In this document: in pieces, positions 6,740 through 12,566 of the stretch
Layout of the letters: every line of letters begins with the position of its first letter
How positions within the stretch are numbered: position 1 is the stretch's first letter
Assembly: GCA_937893155.1 (NCBI GenBank)
Contig: CALBGU010000019.1
Location: 1-17,035, forward strand
Direction of reading: 5' to 3'
DNA length: 17,035 nt
Source of the DNA: an uncultured Treponema sp.
GTDB lineage: Bacteria > Spirochaetota > Spirochaetia > Treponematales > Treponemataceae
Notes under the pieces: generated by a model
What the model was told of the DNA's origin: nothing
Database searches by the model: none
The model's input: only the letters and a program-made list of their open reading frames with translations
Made by a program: the position numbers and the translations under genes

Positions 6740-6847
6740 GGCATAGAAAAAATAGATTTCCGTATCAAGCACTCAAGACGACAGAAAGGAAACGTCGGTT
6801 ACCAAAAAGGCGCACGAAAGGATTTTCTCAAGAGAGGCAAAAAAGAT

Positions 6848-6876
6848 TTGAAGAAAAGCGCGAAATTGTGTAGATT
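6848..6876 (+). promoter_or_regulatory. Candidate promoter of the CobW-family gene
   Basis: TTGAAG (6848-6853), 17 bp, TAGATT (6871-6876). It would leave a leader of only about 13 nt containing the AGAGG ribosome site, so an upstream promoter is also possible. No recognisable Zur box or cobalamin riboswitch was seen. Confidence 0.35.
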
Positions 6877-6895
6877 ATATGCAGAGGTTTTTCAA

Positions 6896-8113
6896 ATGGC
6901 TAAAAAATTAACTCCAATGGCGTTGCTCTGCGGATATTTGGGCGCAGGCAAAACAACGCTGATGAACAAAATTTTGTCAAATCAGCAGGGATACAAGGTC
7001 GCGGTTATCGTCAACGACATCGGCGAAGTGAACGTAGACGCAAAATTGATTGCCGACGGTGCAAAAATCACCGACACGTCTGACATCGTGCCGCTCACAA
7101 ACGGCTGCATTTGCTGCACGCTCAAAAGCGCACTGGCGCAGAATATCGAAAATCTTATCAAGACGGGAAAATACGATTACATTCTTATCGAAGCGTCGGG
7201 CGTGTGCGAGCCAATGCCGATTGCACAGGAACTCGAGACAATCAAGAACGGCAAGCTCGACAACGTTATCGGCGTGGTGGACGCGGCGCGGCTGGTGGAC
7301 GAGTTTGCAGGCGGCGACAAGCTCTTGCACAAGGACGATATGGGCGAAGAGGACATCGAAAGCCTGCTCGTACAGCAGATTGAGTTCTGCTCAACGCTGG
7401 TTATCAACAAAAAAGACCTTGTGTCTGAAAGCGATTTTGCAAAGGTGCGCAAGGTGATTGAGGCGCTCCACCCGGGCGTGAAGATTATCGAGACTTCTCA
7501 CGGCGATGTACCGATTGCCGATATGCTCGCGACAAACAGCTTTGATTTTGAGCAAGTGTACGCAAGCGCGGGCTGGTGTAAGAAGCTCGAAGAGGGCGAA
7601 GATGAGGACGATGACGATGATGATGACCACGACGAACATCATCACGAGCACCACGAAGAGCACGACCATCACGACGGCGATGAGCATGAGCACCACGAGC
7701 ATCACCACCACGAACACAAGCACGAAGGCGATTCGGGTGCGGACGAAGATGAATACGGCATCGGCACGTTTATTTATATGCGCCGCCGCCCGTTCGACCG
7801 TCAGAAGCTCGATTCGTTCGCAAGCCGCTGGCCTCGCAATATCATTCGCTGCAAAGGCTTGTGCTGGTTCAGCGATGAGGACGATATGGCGGTGGTGTTT
7901 GAAACATCGGGCAGACAGATTCAGGCTGGCTACAGCGGGCAGTGGATTGCCACGGCTTCTGCGGCAGAGCGCGAGGAAATCCTTGCGAAAAACCCGCAGA
8001 TTAAGGCTGAATGGGACGAGAAAGTCGGCGACAGAATGATTAAGCTCTGCATTATCGGTCAAAACTTGGATAAAGCCAAAATCGCTGCAGATTTGGACGC
8101 GTGCTTAGCATAA
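6896..8113 (+). CDS. COG0523 (CobW/YciC/ZNG1-type) metallochaperone GTPase
   Basis: This 405-residue G3E-family GTPase has Walker A GYLGAGKTT (13-21), the metal-binding GCICC motif (C71, C73, C74), LIEASG (97-102), NKKD (171-174) and a CobW C-terminal domain (RRRPFDRQKL, RCKGLCWF, SGRQIQ). Between the GTPase and C-terminal domains, about residues 232-288, lies an Asp/Glu/His-rich linker with 18 histidines, suited to binding zinc, nickel or cobalt. Members deliver metal to client enzymes using GTP; the YciC/ZNG1 branch works under zinc limitation. The ATG at 6896 is preceded by AGAGG and starts the family's usual sequence. The open frame continues upstream to 6641, but that part translates the 18-bp repeats. 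Its 3' end overlaps the convergent gene by nine bases. Confidence 0.92.
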   Translation: MAKKLTPMALLCGYLGAGKTTLMNKILSNQQGYKVAVIVNDIGEVNVDAKLIADGAKITDTSDIVPLTNGCICCTLKSALAQNIENLIKTGKYDYILIEASGVCEPMPIAQELETIKNGKLDNVIGVVDAARLVDEFAGGDKLLHKDDMGEEDIESLLVQQIEFCSTLVINKKDLVSESDFAKVRKVIEALHPGVKIIETSHGDVPIADMLATNSFDFEQVYASAGWCKKLEEGEDEDDDDDDDHDEHHHEHHEEHDHHDGDEHEHHEHHHHEHKHEGDSGADEDEYGIGTFIYMRRRPFDRQKLDSFASRWPRNIIRCKGLCWFSDEDDMAVVFETSGRQIQAGYSGQWIATASAAEREEILAKNPQIKAEWDEKVGDRMIKLCIIGQNLDKAKIAADLDACLA

Positions 8114-8827
8114 AACACTGACGTTTATTGCATTTTTTTGTGTATTTTGTATAGAGGACTTTTCACTATGAAGAGTCCTCTTTTTTTTTCGCTTGAGAGT
8201 GGACGGCTGAACGAAATTAAATAGTTCCAGCAATTTTATGCTACGCAAGAACAATTCAGAGGTGTCGGTTTCGCTTTGGGTGATTTCGTAAGCGGGCAAA
8301 AGGATTGTATCGCGGAAATCTTCGTCAACGATGTAGTGAAAATGCACTTTGTCGCTTTCAAAATGGTTTTGCAGTTCGGGGAATATTTCCCGAATCGACA
8401 CATCGGCGTTCGGGACGATTTTGGGGGAGGCAAAAAAGATTTCATAGGTGCAATGCGGGAAGAGATAGAGCGCGGCAAGGTATGCACGGAGCATTTTTTT
8501 TGCAAAGATGTCCTGCGTTTCGCGCTTGTTGCCGAATTGAAGCCCGCGTTCGTGGAAAGCGACTTCCGCCATATAGATGGTGTTGTTTGCGTCAATGCCG
8601 ACGACATCGATTTCTGTTTGTTTGAGGATTTGCTCTAATTTTATGTTGAAGATTCCCGAAAAAACGGGGTCGCCTTTAATGGTGCGGAATAATGCTTTGC
8701 AGGCGCATTTTCCGTCTTCGCTTGCGTGCCAGTTGCCAGAAAGTTTCCAATTCGTTTGCGAAATCAAGCAGCCTTTTACGTGCTTGAAATAGCTTTGCAT
8801 CAAGGATTCTCCCATTTCGGTTGTCAT
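8105..8827 (-). CDS. Putative PD-(D/E)XK-type nuclease-fold protein of unknown role
   Basis: This 240-residue soluble protein has EIDVVGID (72-79) followed by YMAEVAFHERGLQFG (85-99), a layout like restriction-endonuclease-fold proteins in which Asp and Glu bind metal. The usual Lys of the motif is not obvious (EVAFHE), so activity is uncertain. Helical segments and YEIFFASPKIV follow. The start is the ATG at 8827, with AAAGGA eight bases upstream. The last roughly 30 residues (after FNFVQPS, KRKKKR and onward) are encoded across the terminator of the convergent CobW-family gene, suggesting a tail gained by loss of an earlier stop. It is the last gene of a minus-strand cluster with another PD-(D/E)XK protein and a zinc ribbon, 79 bp after the latter. 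Confidence 0.65.
   Translation of the reverse strand: MTTEMGESLMQSYFKHVKGCLISQTNWKLSGNWHASEDGKCACKALFRTIKGDPVFSGIFNIKLEQILKQTEIDVVGIDANNTIYMAEVAFHERGLQFGNKRETQDIFAKKMLRAYLAALYLFPHCTYEIFFASPKIVPNADVSIREIFPELQNHFESDKVHFHYIVDEDFRDTILLPAYEITQSETDTSELFLRSIKLLELFNFVQPSTLKRKKKRTLHSEKSSIQNTQKNAINVSVLC
8153..8189 (+). terminator. Rho-independent terminator of the CobW-family gene
   Basis: AGAGGACTTTTCA pairs with TGAAGAGTCCTCT around a three-base loop (8153-8181, 13 pairs with one G-T), followed by a run of nine T (8181-8189). It lies inside the 3' coding region of the opposite-strand gene. Confidence 0.92.
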
Positions 8828-8906
8828 TGTGTGTTCCTTTGTTATCGCGGATTAGTATGATTTTCTCTCGCCCAAAGATTATAGCACAAACAAGCGGATT
8901 TTGCTC

Positions 8907-9143
8907 TTAAAATCCAAAACCGCCAAAGCCGTTATTAAATCCGCCGTTGTCATCGTCGCCGCTGTTGTTTCCAAAACCGCCGAATTGTAGCCCTTCAACG
9001 TGCCGTATTTCTCGCCCACACATCGGACAGCGATAAATGCAGATTTGTCCGCGGCTGCCGTATTCAACGCCCACATATTGCAAATATCCATAGCAATACG
9101 TTCCGTCAATCTCGTTATGATTTCTCCCAATCAACTCAAACAT
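8907..9143 (-). CDS. Small zinc-ribbon-like protein with Gly/Asn-rich tail
   Basis: The protein has 78 residues. Cysteines sit at 17, 35, 39 and 42, the last two within YRCPMCGREIRHVE, a typical half of a zinc knuckle or ribbon. Residues 53 to 78 are rich in Gly, Asn, Asp and Phe (GGFGNNSGDDDNGGFNNG), a flexible, low-complexity tail ending in GFGGFGF. The strong ribosome site AGGAGGTGAG ends eight bases or so before the ATG at 9143 and decides this frame over a competing one starting at 9130. It lies 22 bp after the PD-(D/E)XK gene and 79 bp before the next, so it is probably an operon member. Binding of nucleic acid or of a protein partner is plausible. No named family is recognised. Confidence 0.7.
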   Translation of the reverse strand: MFELIGRNHNEIDGTYCYGYLQYVGVEYGSRGQICIYRCPMCGREIRHVEGLQFGGFGNNSGDDDNGGFNNGFGGFGF

Positions 9144-9165
9144 TTTTTCTCACCTCCTTTAGTTG

Positions 9166-10110
9166 CTATTCAATTTCAAGAATAATCTTTATAAGACCTG
9201 TTTCTTTCCAACATCTATATTTTGATGTACTGTGAATATTTGAGCTAAGACTTGAAGTTTCTGAAAAATTAGACGCATTCCAAATATCTGTATCAACAGT
9301 GCCATTTGAATAAATCCACGTTCTTTGGGCTGATTTTGTTTCAAGAAGCCGCGTATTAAACACTTTTGCACTGACAATATTTCCTGAAACTTTGTATATG
9401 ACTTCAGGAGCGTGCAGATTATACGATTCAGTTCTTTTTTCTGTTTTTTCAAATGCGGAAATTGTTTGCGTGGATATTCTTGGTTGCAATGAAATTGACA
9501 GAGAAGAAATTGCTGAATCAAAATCTTCGTCGGAAACAGCATATTTTGCTTTGAAATGAGCCTTGAGCAAATCTTTTATGAGTTCGCTCGTCGTTTCGCT
9601 TTTGATTTTTGCGATAACGTCTTTTGAGTTGCTTTTGCTTCGGATAAAATCGCAGATTTTTTGTTTGTCGAAATTGTCTTTGCTGAATAATTCCACGAAC
9701 TTTGCGCCGTCCTCGTTGTTTTCTTCAAACGGGATTTCAACTTCGGCATACGCATTTTCTTTCTGCGTGAAATCGTAATCGTACAAATATAATTTGTCGC
9801 ATACAACCACGCCAAGATTCATTTTCAACCGGTCCAAATAGCTGAAAAGCTGTTCACGTCCGTCGTGCTTGATATGCCGCTTTAATTCCACGACAAATAT
9901 TTCTTCGCCGTCTTTGCACAAAATGATGTCGGGCTTTCCGCGTTCCGTCGAACCCATTTTTATCGCTCGTTGTGCGTCAATCTCCGATACAGCATAACCG
10001 AAAACGAATTGAAAGAGAAATTCCCACGATTGCTGAACAAGCTCTTCTTTTGCTGTATAATTCTTCCGAACTACCTCAACAATGCTGTTCCATTTGTTCA
10101 TATATTCCAT
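9166..10110 (-). CDS. PD-(D/E)XK nuclease-like protein (HsdR N-terminal type) with unassigned C-terminal domain
   Basis: This 314-residue protein has an N-terminal region resembling type I restriction HsdR N-terminal nuclease domains: an early helix with E30, then GKPDIIL (P60, D61) and IFVVELKR (E75, K77), giving a complete PD...ExK catalytic set. Residues about 110-215 are charged and helical. The last 85 residues (IYKVSGNIVSAKVF, TWIYSNGTVDTDIWNASNF) look like a separate beta-rich domain that I cannot name. There is no helicase or methylase partner, so it is not a normal type I enzyme. The coding sequence is AT-rich, falling near 25% GC at its 3' end, unlike the flanking genes. The ATG at 10110 overlaps the upstream small gene by 13 bases; an ATG at 10101 is an alternative. 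Confidence 0.75.
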   Translation of the reverse strand: MEYMNKWNSIVEVVRKNYTAKEELVQQSWEFLFQFVFGYAVSEIDAQRAIKMGSTERGKPDIILCKDGEEIFVVELKRHIKHDGREQLFSYLDRLKMNLGVVVCDKLYLYDYDFTQKENAYAEVEIPFEENNEDGAKFVELFSKDNFDKQKICDFIRSKSNSKDVIAKIKSETTSELIKDLLKAHFKAKYAVSDEDFDSAISSLSISLQPRISTQTISAFEKTEKRTESYNLHAPEVIYKVSGNIVSAKVFNTRLLETKSAQRTWIYSNGTVDTDIWNASNFSETSSLSSNIHSTSKYRCWKETGLIKIILEIE

Positions 10111-10364
10111 TCACCACCCCCGAAAATAATATTGAAAAGAAATATCATATCAAGAAAATATAATGCCCAATATATCTGGCTAGTCAGAAAAATTGGTTTT
10201 GGATACATAATGCAAAAATACAGTAAATAGTTGCAATATTTTACTTCAATAGAGCGGATATGATTTTCTATTCCAGAACTATCAGCTGAATGACAAAGTT
10301 CTATGAGTCGTTTTTTGTCGGACGCAATATCAAAAAGTTCTCGTACTTTGTTATCATTTTTCAT
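10098..10364 (-). CDS. Small hypothetical protein with hydrophobic C-terminal half
   Basis: The protein has 88 residues. The first half is hydrophilic (MKNDNKVRELFDIASDKKRL onward). The second half is aromatic and hydrophobic (YLLYFCIMYPKPIFL, YWALYFLDMIFLFNIIF), possibly one or two membrane segments. The ATG at 10364 has AGGAG seven or so bases upstream and lies just below an extended -10 element. An in-frame start seven codons earlier (10385) lies over the predicted promoter region. The 3' end overlaps the PD-(D/E)XK gene by 13 bases, suggesting coupling. No family recognised. The hydrophobic tail could be a frameshifted remnant, since this stretch is very AT-rich. It would be first in the nuclease cluster. 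Confidence 0.5.
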   Translation of the reverse strand: MKNDNKVRELFDIASDKKRLIELCHSADSSGIENHIRSIEVKYCNYLLYFCIMYPKPIFLTSQIYWALYFLDMIFLFNIIFGGGEWNI

Positions 10365-10385
10365 AACTCGCTCCTGTTTGTACAA

Positions 10386-10394
10386 ATTATATCA
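10386..10394 (-). promoter_or_regulatory. Extended -10 element before the nuclease cluster
   Basis: The minus strand reads GTGATATAAT, a TGN-TATAAT extended -10 (TATAAT at 10391-10386). No convincing -35 was found at 16-18 bp. The following AGGAG and ATG at 10364 fit a short leader. Confidence 0.5.
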
Positions 10395-10541
10395 CCTTTG
10401 ACAGAAAAGATGAATATAACATTTTTTGCTTATTAAAAATCATATTCGCTTATAATTCCCAACCGCTTTCTTTTGCTCTGTCATACATTTAGAAGAATTC
10501 TCTATCTTTTGGCAAAACCTCGATAGCCGTTTTTTGCTCGC

Positions 10542-10681
10542 TGCACATTACATTGACCAGAAAATTCCTGTTTAAAGCTCGGCGCACTGATGCAGCAAGG
10601 AAAAAATTTCTATTTTTTTGCCCAATGCACATTACATTGACCAAAAAATTCTTGTTTAAAGCACGGCGCAGCGTTGCAGCA
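10542..10681. repeat. Two 56-bp direct repeats at an 84-bp period
   Basis: TGCACATTACATTGACC begins both copies (10542-10597 and 10626-10681), and both end GCAGCA. They differ at only a few positions. The period of 84 is a multiple of three, so the minus strand holds an open frame with two 28-residue repeats (RRALNKNFLVNVMC-like). That frame has an ATG at 10701 preceded by GGAGGGG, so a 70-residue peptide is possible, but DNA repeat content is the simpler reading. The rest of 10391-10737 shows no gene. Confidence 0.75.
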
Positions 10682-10737
10682 GAAAAAAACGACCGTTTCA
10701 TTTTCCCCTCCGTTTTCAAAAATCCTCTCAAAAATGC

Positions 10738-11127
10738 CTAAAACGAGCATTGCAGGGCGTACAATTCAAGCGCGAGCTGATAACTTTGCTTTGTCACGCC
10801 CGATGCATATTTGTTTAGCGAAAGCCTGCCGTATGTGTTGCCGTATCGGTCAACAATCCACGGCGCAGACTGCGCATATTTGTTGAACGGGCTGAGATTT
10901 GAATACTCCGAGCCGTAATTGCTGTAGCGGTTCATAATTGATTTCGCGCTGTACGGCGAGCCGTAAGAGCCGTATTCGTTGTAAATCGAATTGGCTGCAT
11001 ACTCATTCTCGAACGTTCCCAAAAACGTCCCGTCGTCCGCAACGATGTGCAGTTGATTGAGCGAAATGGCAAAACTTGCGCTTAAGGCAAGTACCGAAAC
11101 CAACACAAAAACAAAAAATTTCTTCAT
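10738..11127 (-). CDS. Small exported protein of unknown function with Tyr/Asn/Ser-rich motifs
   Basis: This 129-residue protein has a clear signal peptide (MKKFFVFVLVSVLALSASFA, cleavage near residue 20). The mature part has near-repeats of aromatic and small residues: SIYNEYGSYGSPYSAKSI, then SIMNRYSNYGSEYSNLSPFN, then IVDRYGNTYGRLSLNKY. I recall similar small secreted proteins in many bacteria but cannot give a function. GGAG lies seven bases before the ATG at 11127. It would act in the periplasm or at the surface. Upstream, GTAAC and GTTAC form a short inverted repeat at about 11190-11206 that could be an operator. The gene follows the transglutaminase-like gene on the same strand after 120 bp and probably has its own promoter. 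Confidence 0.75.
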   Translation of the reverse strand: MKKFFVFVLVSVLALSASFAISLNQLHIVADDGTFLGTFENEYAANSIYNEYGSYGSPYSAKSIMNRYSNYGSEYSNLSPFNKYAQSAPWIVDRYGNTYGRLSLNKYASGVTKQSYQLALELYALQCSF

Positions 11128-11247
11128 AAGATTGCTCCTTTAGTGCGTATTTATACAGATACTGTAGCGCATTTTGACCAAAAAAGGTAACATCGCGCGT
11201 TACTTTTACGATTTTGCACTTTCGCAACAGACATTTTTGGCACTGCG

Positions 11248-12261
11248 TCAAACACTCCGCGCAGGATAGCGAACATCGAGCGTAATGCCGCCGCAGTTAT
11301 CAATTTTGTAGCGATTGTGCCCCATAATTTTGACGGTGTATTTTCCGCGTTCGGTTATGGCAAAACGCGCGCGCTTCGTCCCCGCATTTCCTCTGCTTAT
11401 CGACGGCTCAAAATCGAGAATCCTTTTATCGTTTTCGTCGTACACCCAGAAGTCAATCCATCTGTTGCGATTCACGCAGCGATACTCAATTTCAAACTGT
11501 CCGCGCTGTTCTTCGCTGTGCGGCATACGGCTAAAATGCGAAACATACTGGGTGATATTCGGGAATAAATGCGGCAAAATCAAAAACTCATTGAACGTGT
11601 ACGGGATTTTCAAAAGTTGCTGCGCGCTGTTATGAGGAAAATGCGAAAGAGCAAAATATTCCGCTTCGGGAAACAGCCATTCTGTTTCGTTGGGTTTATC
11701 CCAAGTGCAATCCACCGGATACCACTCGCCAGCGGCGCACACGATATTCCATGCGTGACTTGCTTCCTTTATGTCGTTGCTTTCGCCCTTGCTCTTACAG
11801 CCTCCCCAAACATATCCGCTTACTTTTTCGCACGGGATTTTCATTTCGTCGCAAAATGCTTTGAACACATTCGCATATCCCTCACAGACGGCTTTTCCCG
11901 TGCGAAAAATATGGTCGAGCGACTGGGGAGGAATCGTGTTTGCCAAAAAGTTTTCCCAGTCGTATTCCAAAAGCAGCCCCGCAACATCGTGCGCGGTTTT
12001 AATGCGAAGAAACGGGTCGAGCGTGGAAAAGCAGATTGCGCGGGCAACGGCGTGAACGTATTTTGCGGAATTCTTTTTGCGAAGTCGGTTCAGAAGCGCG
12101 CTATACACAATGTCTTCGGCTGTTGCCTCAACAAACGTCCTCGCCCTGCACGACCGCGCCCTTTTCTGCGACAACGGCATTCGGTAGATTTCCGCGACCG
12201 CCACCGTCGGCTTTGTGAACAGAAAATCGTGCGCTTTCAACAGCAATTCGTGTACATTCAT
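11248..12261 (-). CDS. Transglutaminase-like cysteine protease-fold protein
   Basis: This 337-residue protein has the transglutaminase-like Cys-His-Asp triad: GKAVCEGYANVFKAFC (C126), EASHAWNIV (H169) and WYPVDCTWD (D184). Prokaryotic members act as peptidases, amidases or crosslinking enzymes. The roughly 110 N-terminal residues are helical. The C-terminal 100 residues look beta-rich (FEIEYRCVNRNRWIDFWVYD, RFAITERGKYTVKIMG) and may be a ligand-binding sandwich. No signal peptide is seen, so it is probably cytoplasmic. The ATG at 12261 is chosen for AAGGAG seven bases upstream. The frame stays open for 50 more codons to a GTG at 12411, but nothing resembles family sequence there. It is divergent from the outer-membrane protein gene. 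Confidence 0.8.
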   Translation of the reverse strand: MNVHELLLKAHDFLFTKPTVAVAEIYRMPLSQKRARSCRARTFVEATAEDIVYSALLNRLRKKNSAKYVHAVARAICFSTLDPFLRIKTAHDVAGLLLEYDWENFLANTIPPQSLDHIFRTGKAVCEGYANVFKAFCDEMKIPCEKVSGYVWGGCKSKGESNDIKEASHAWNIVCAAGEWYPVDCTWDKPNETEWLFPEAEYFALSHFPHNSAQQLLKIPYTFNEFLILPHLFPNITQYVSHFSRMPHSEEQRGQFEIEYRCVNRNRWIDFWVYDENDKRILDFEPSISRGNAGTKRARFAITERGKYTVKIMGHNRYKIDNCGGITLDVRYPARSV

Positions 12262-12414
12262 ATCGTTTCTCCTTCGTTTGAGTTTGAATGAATACACTGT
12301 ATCACCATTTTGCTCCCAAAAAGTTGCTTGCCATGTTACATTTTTAGCCTTTCCGAAATGCGCTCGCCACTGACCGCCAAAAAAGTACGCCGACTTTTTC
12401 AGTTTTATCACCTC

Positions 12415-12487
12415 AAAAAAAGGTTACAAAAAAAATAAAAAAATCTCAAAAAATTTGTTTGACAACTACTGATAGTGGTGCTATCAT
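12415..12487 (+). promoter_or_regulatory. Strong promoter with upstream A-tracts for the outer-membrane protein gene
   Basis: TTGACA (12459-12464), 17 bp, TATCAT (12482-12487) lies downstream of four A-tracts (12415-12421, 12428-12435, 12437-12443, 12448-12453) that look like an UP element. The predicted start is near 12494, leaving a 73-nt leader. Confidence 0.8.
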
Positions 12488-12513
12488 AATAATTGTGATA
12501 GTGATACTATCAC
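12470..12513 (+). promoter_or_regulatory. Two palindromic operators over the -10 and transcription start
   Basis: TGATAG-TGGTG-CTATCA (12470-12486) covers the spacer and -10. GTGATAGTGATACTATCAC (12495-12513), with perfect 8-bp arms, covers the start site. Centres are 26 bp apart. The placement predicts repression. The palindrome size suits a TetR-family dimer, and such a regulator is encoded at 16039, but the pairing is an inference. Confidence 0.75.
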
Positions 12514-12566
12514 GTTGATAACGATTGTTCTATTATGTATTTCTCAAAAAATACAGGAGGATTTTT

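Noticed and set aside
6641..6895. N-terminal extension of the CobW-family protein by 85 residues
   Set aside because: It translates the 18-bp repeats (FQASPL units); the AGAGG site and family start at 6896 are better.
6600..6895. Cobalamin riboswitch or Zur box upstream of the CobW-family gene
   Set aside because: Neither the riboswitch conserved core nor a Zur-type palindrome could be found by eye.
7391..8062. Minus-strand open frame of 223 codons with a Val/Ile-rich hydrophobic run
   Set aside because: The hydrophobic run is the complement of the His/Asp/Glu codons of the CobW-family gene, which has all its family motifs.
8879..9130. Alternative minus-strand frame of 83 codons over the zinc-ribbon gene
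   Set aside because: The strong AGGAGGTGAG site is spaced for the ATG at 9143, and only that frame has the clustered CxxxCPxC motif.
11569..12291. Plus-strand open frame of 240 codons
   Set aside because: It is antisense to the transglutaminase-like gene, whose catalytic triad is intact.
12262..12411. 50-codon N-terminal extension of the transglutaminase-like protein from a GTG
   Set aside because: AAGGAG before the ATG at 12261 is much stronger, and the extension has no family resemblance.
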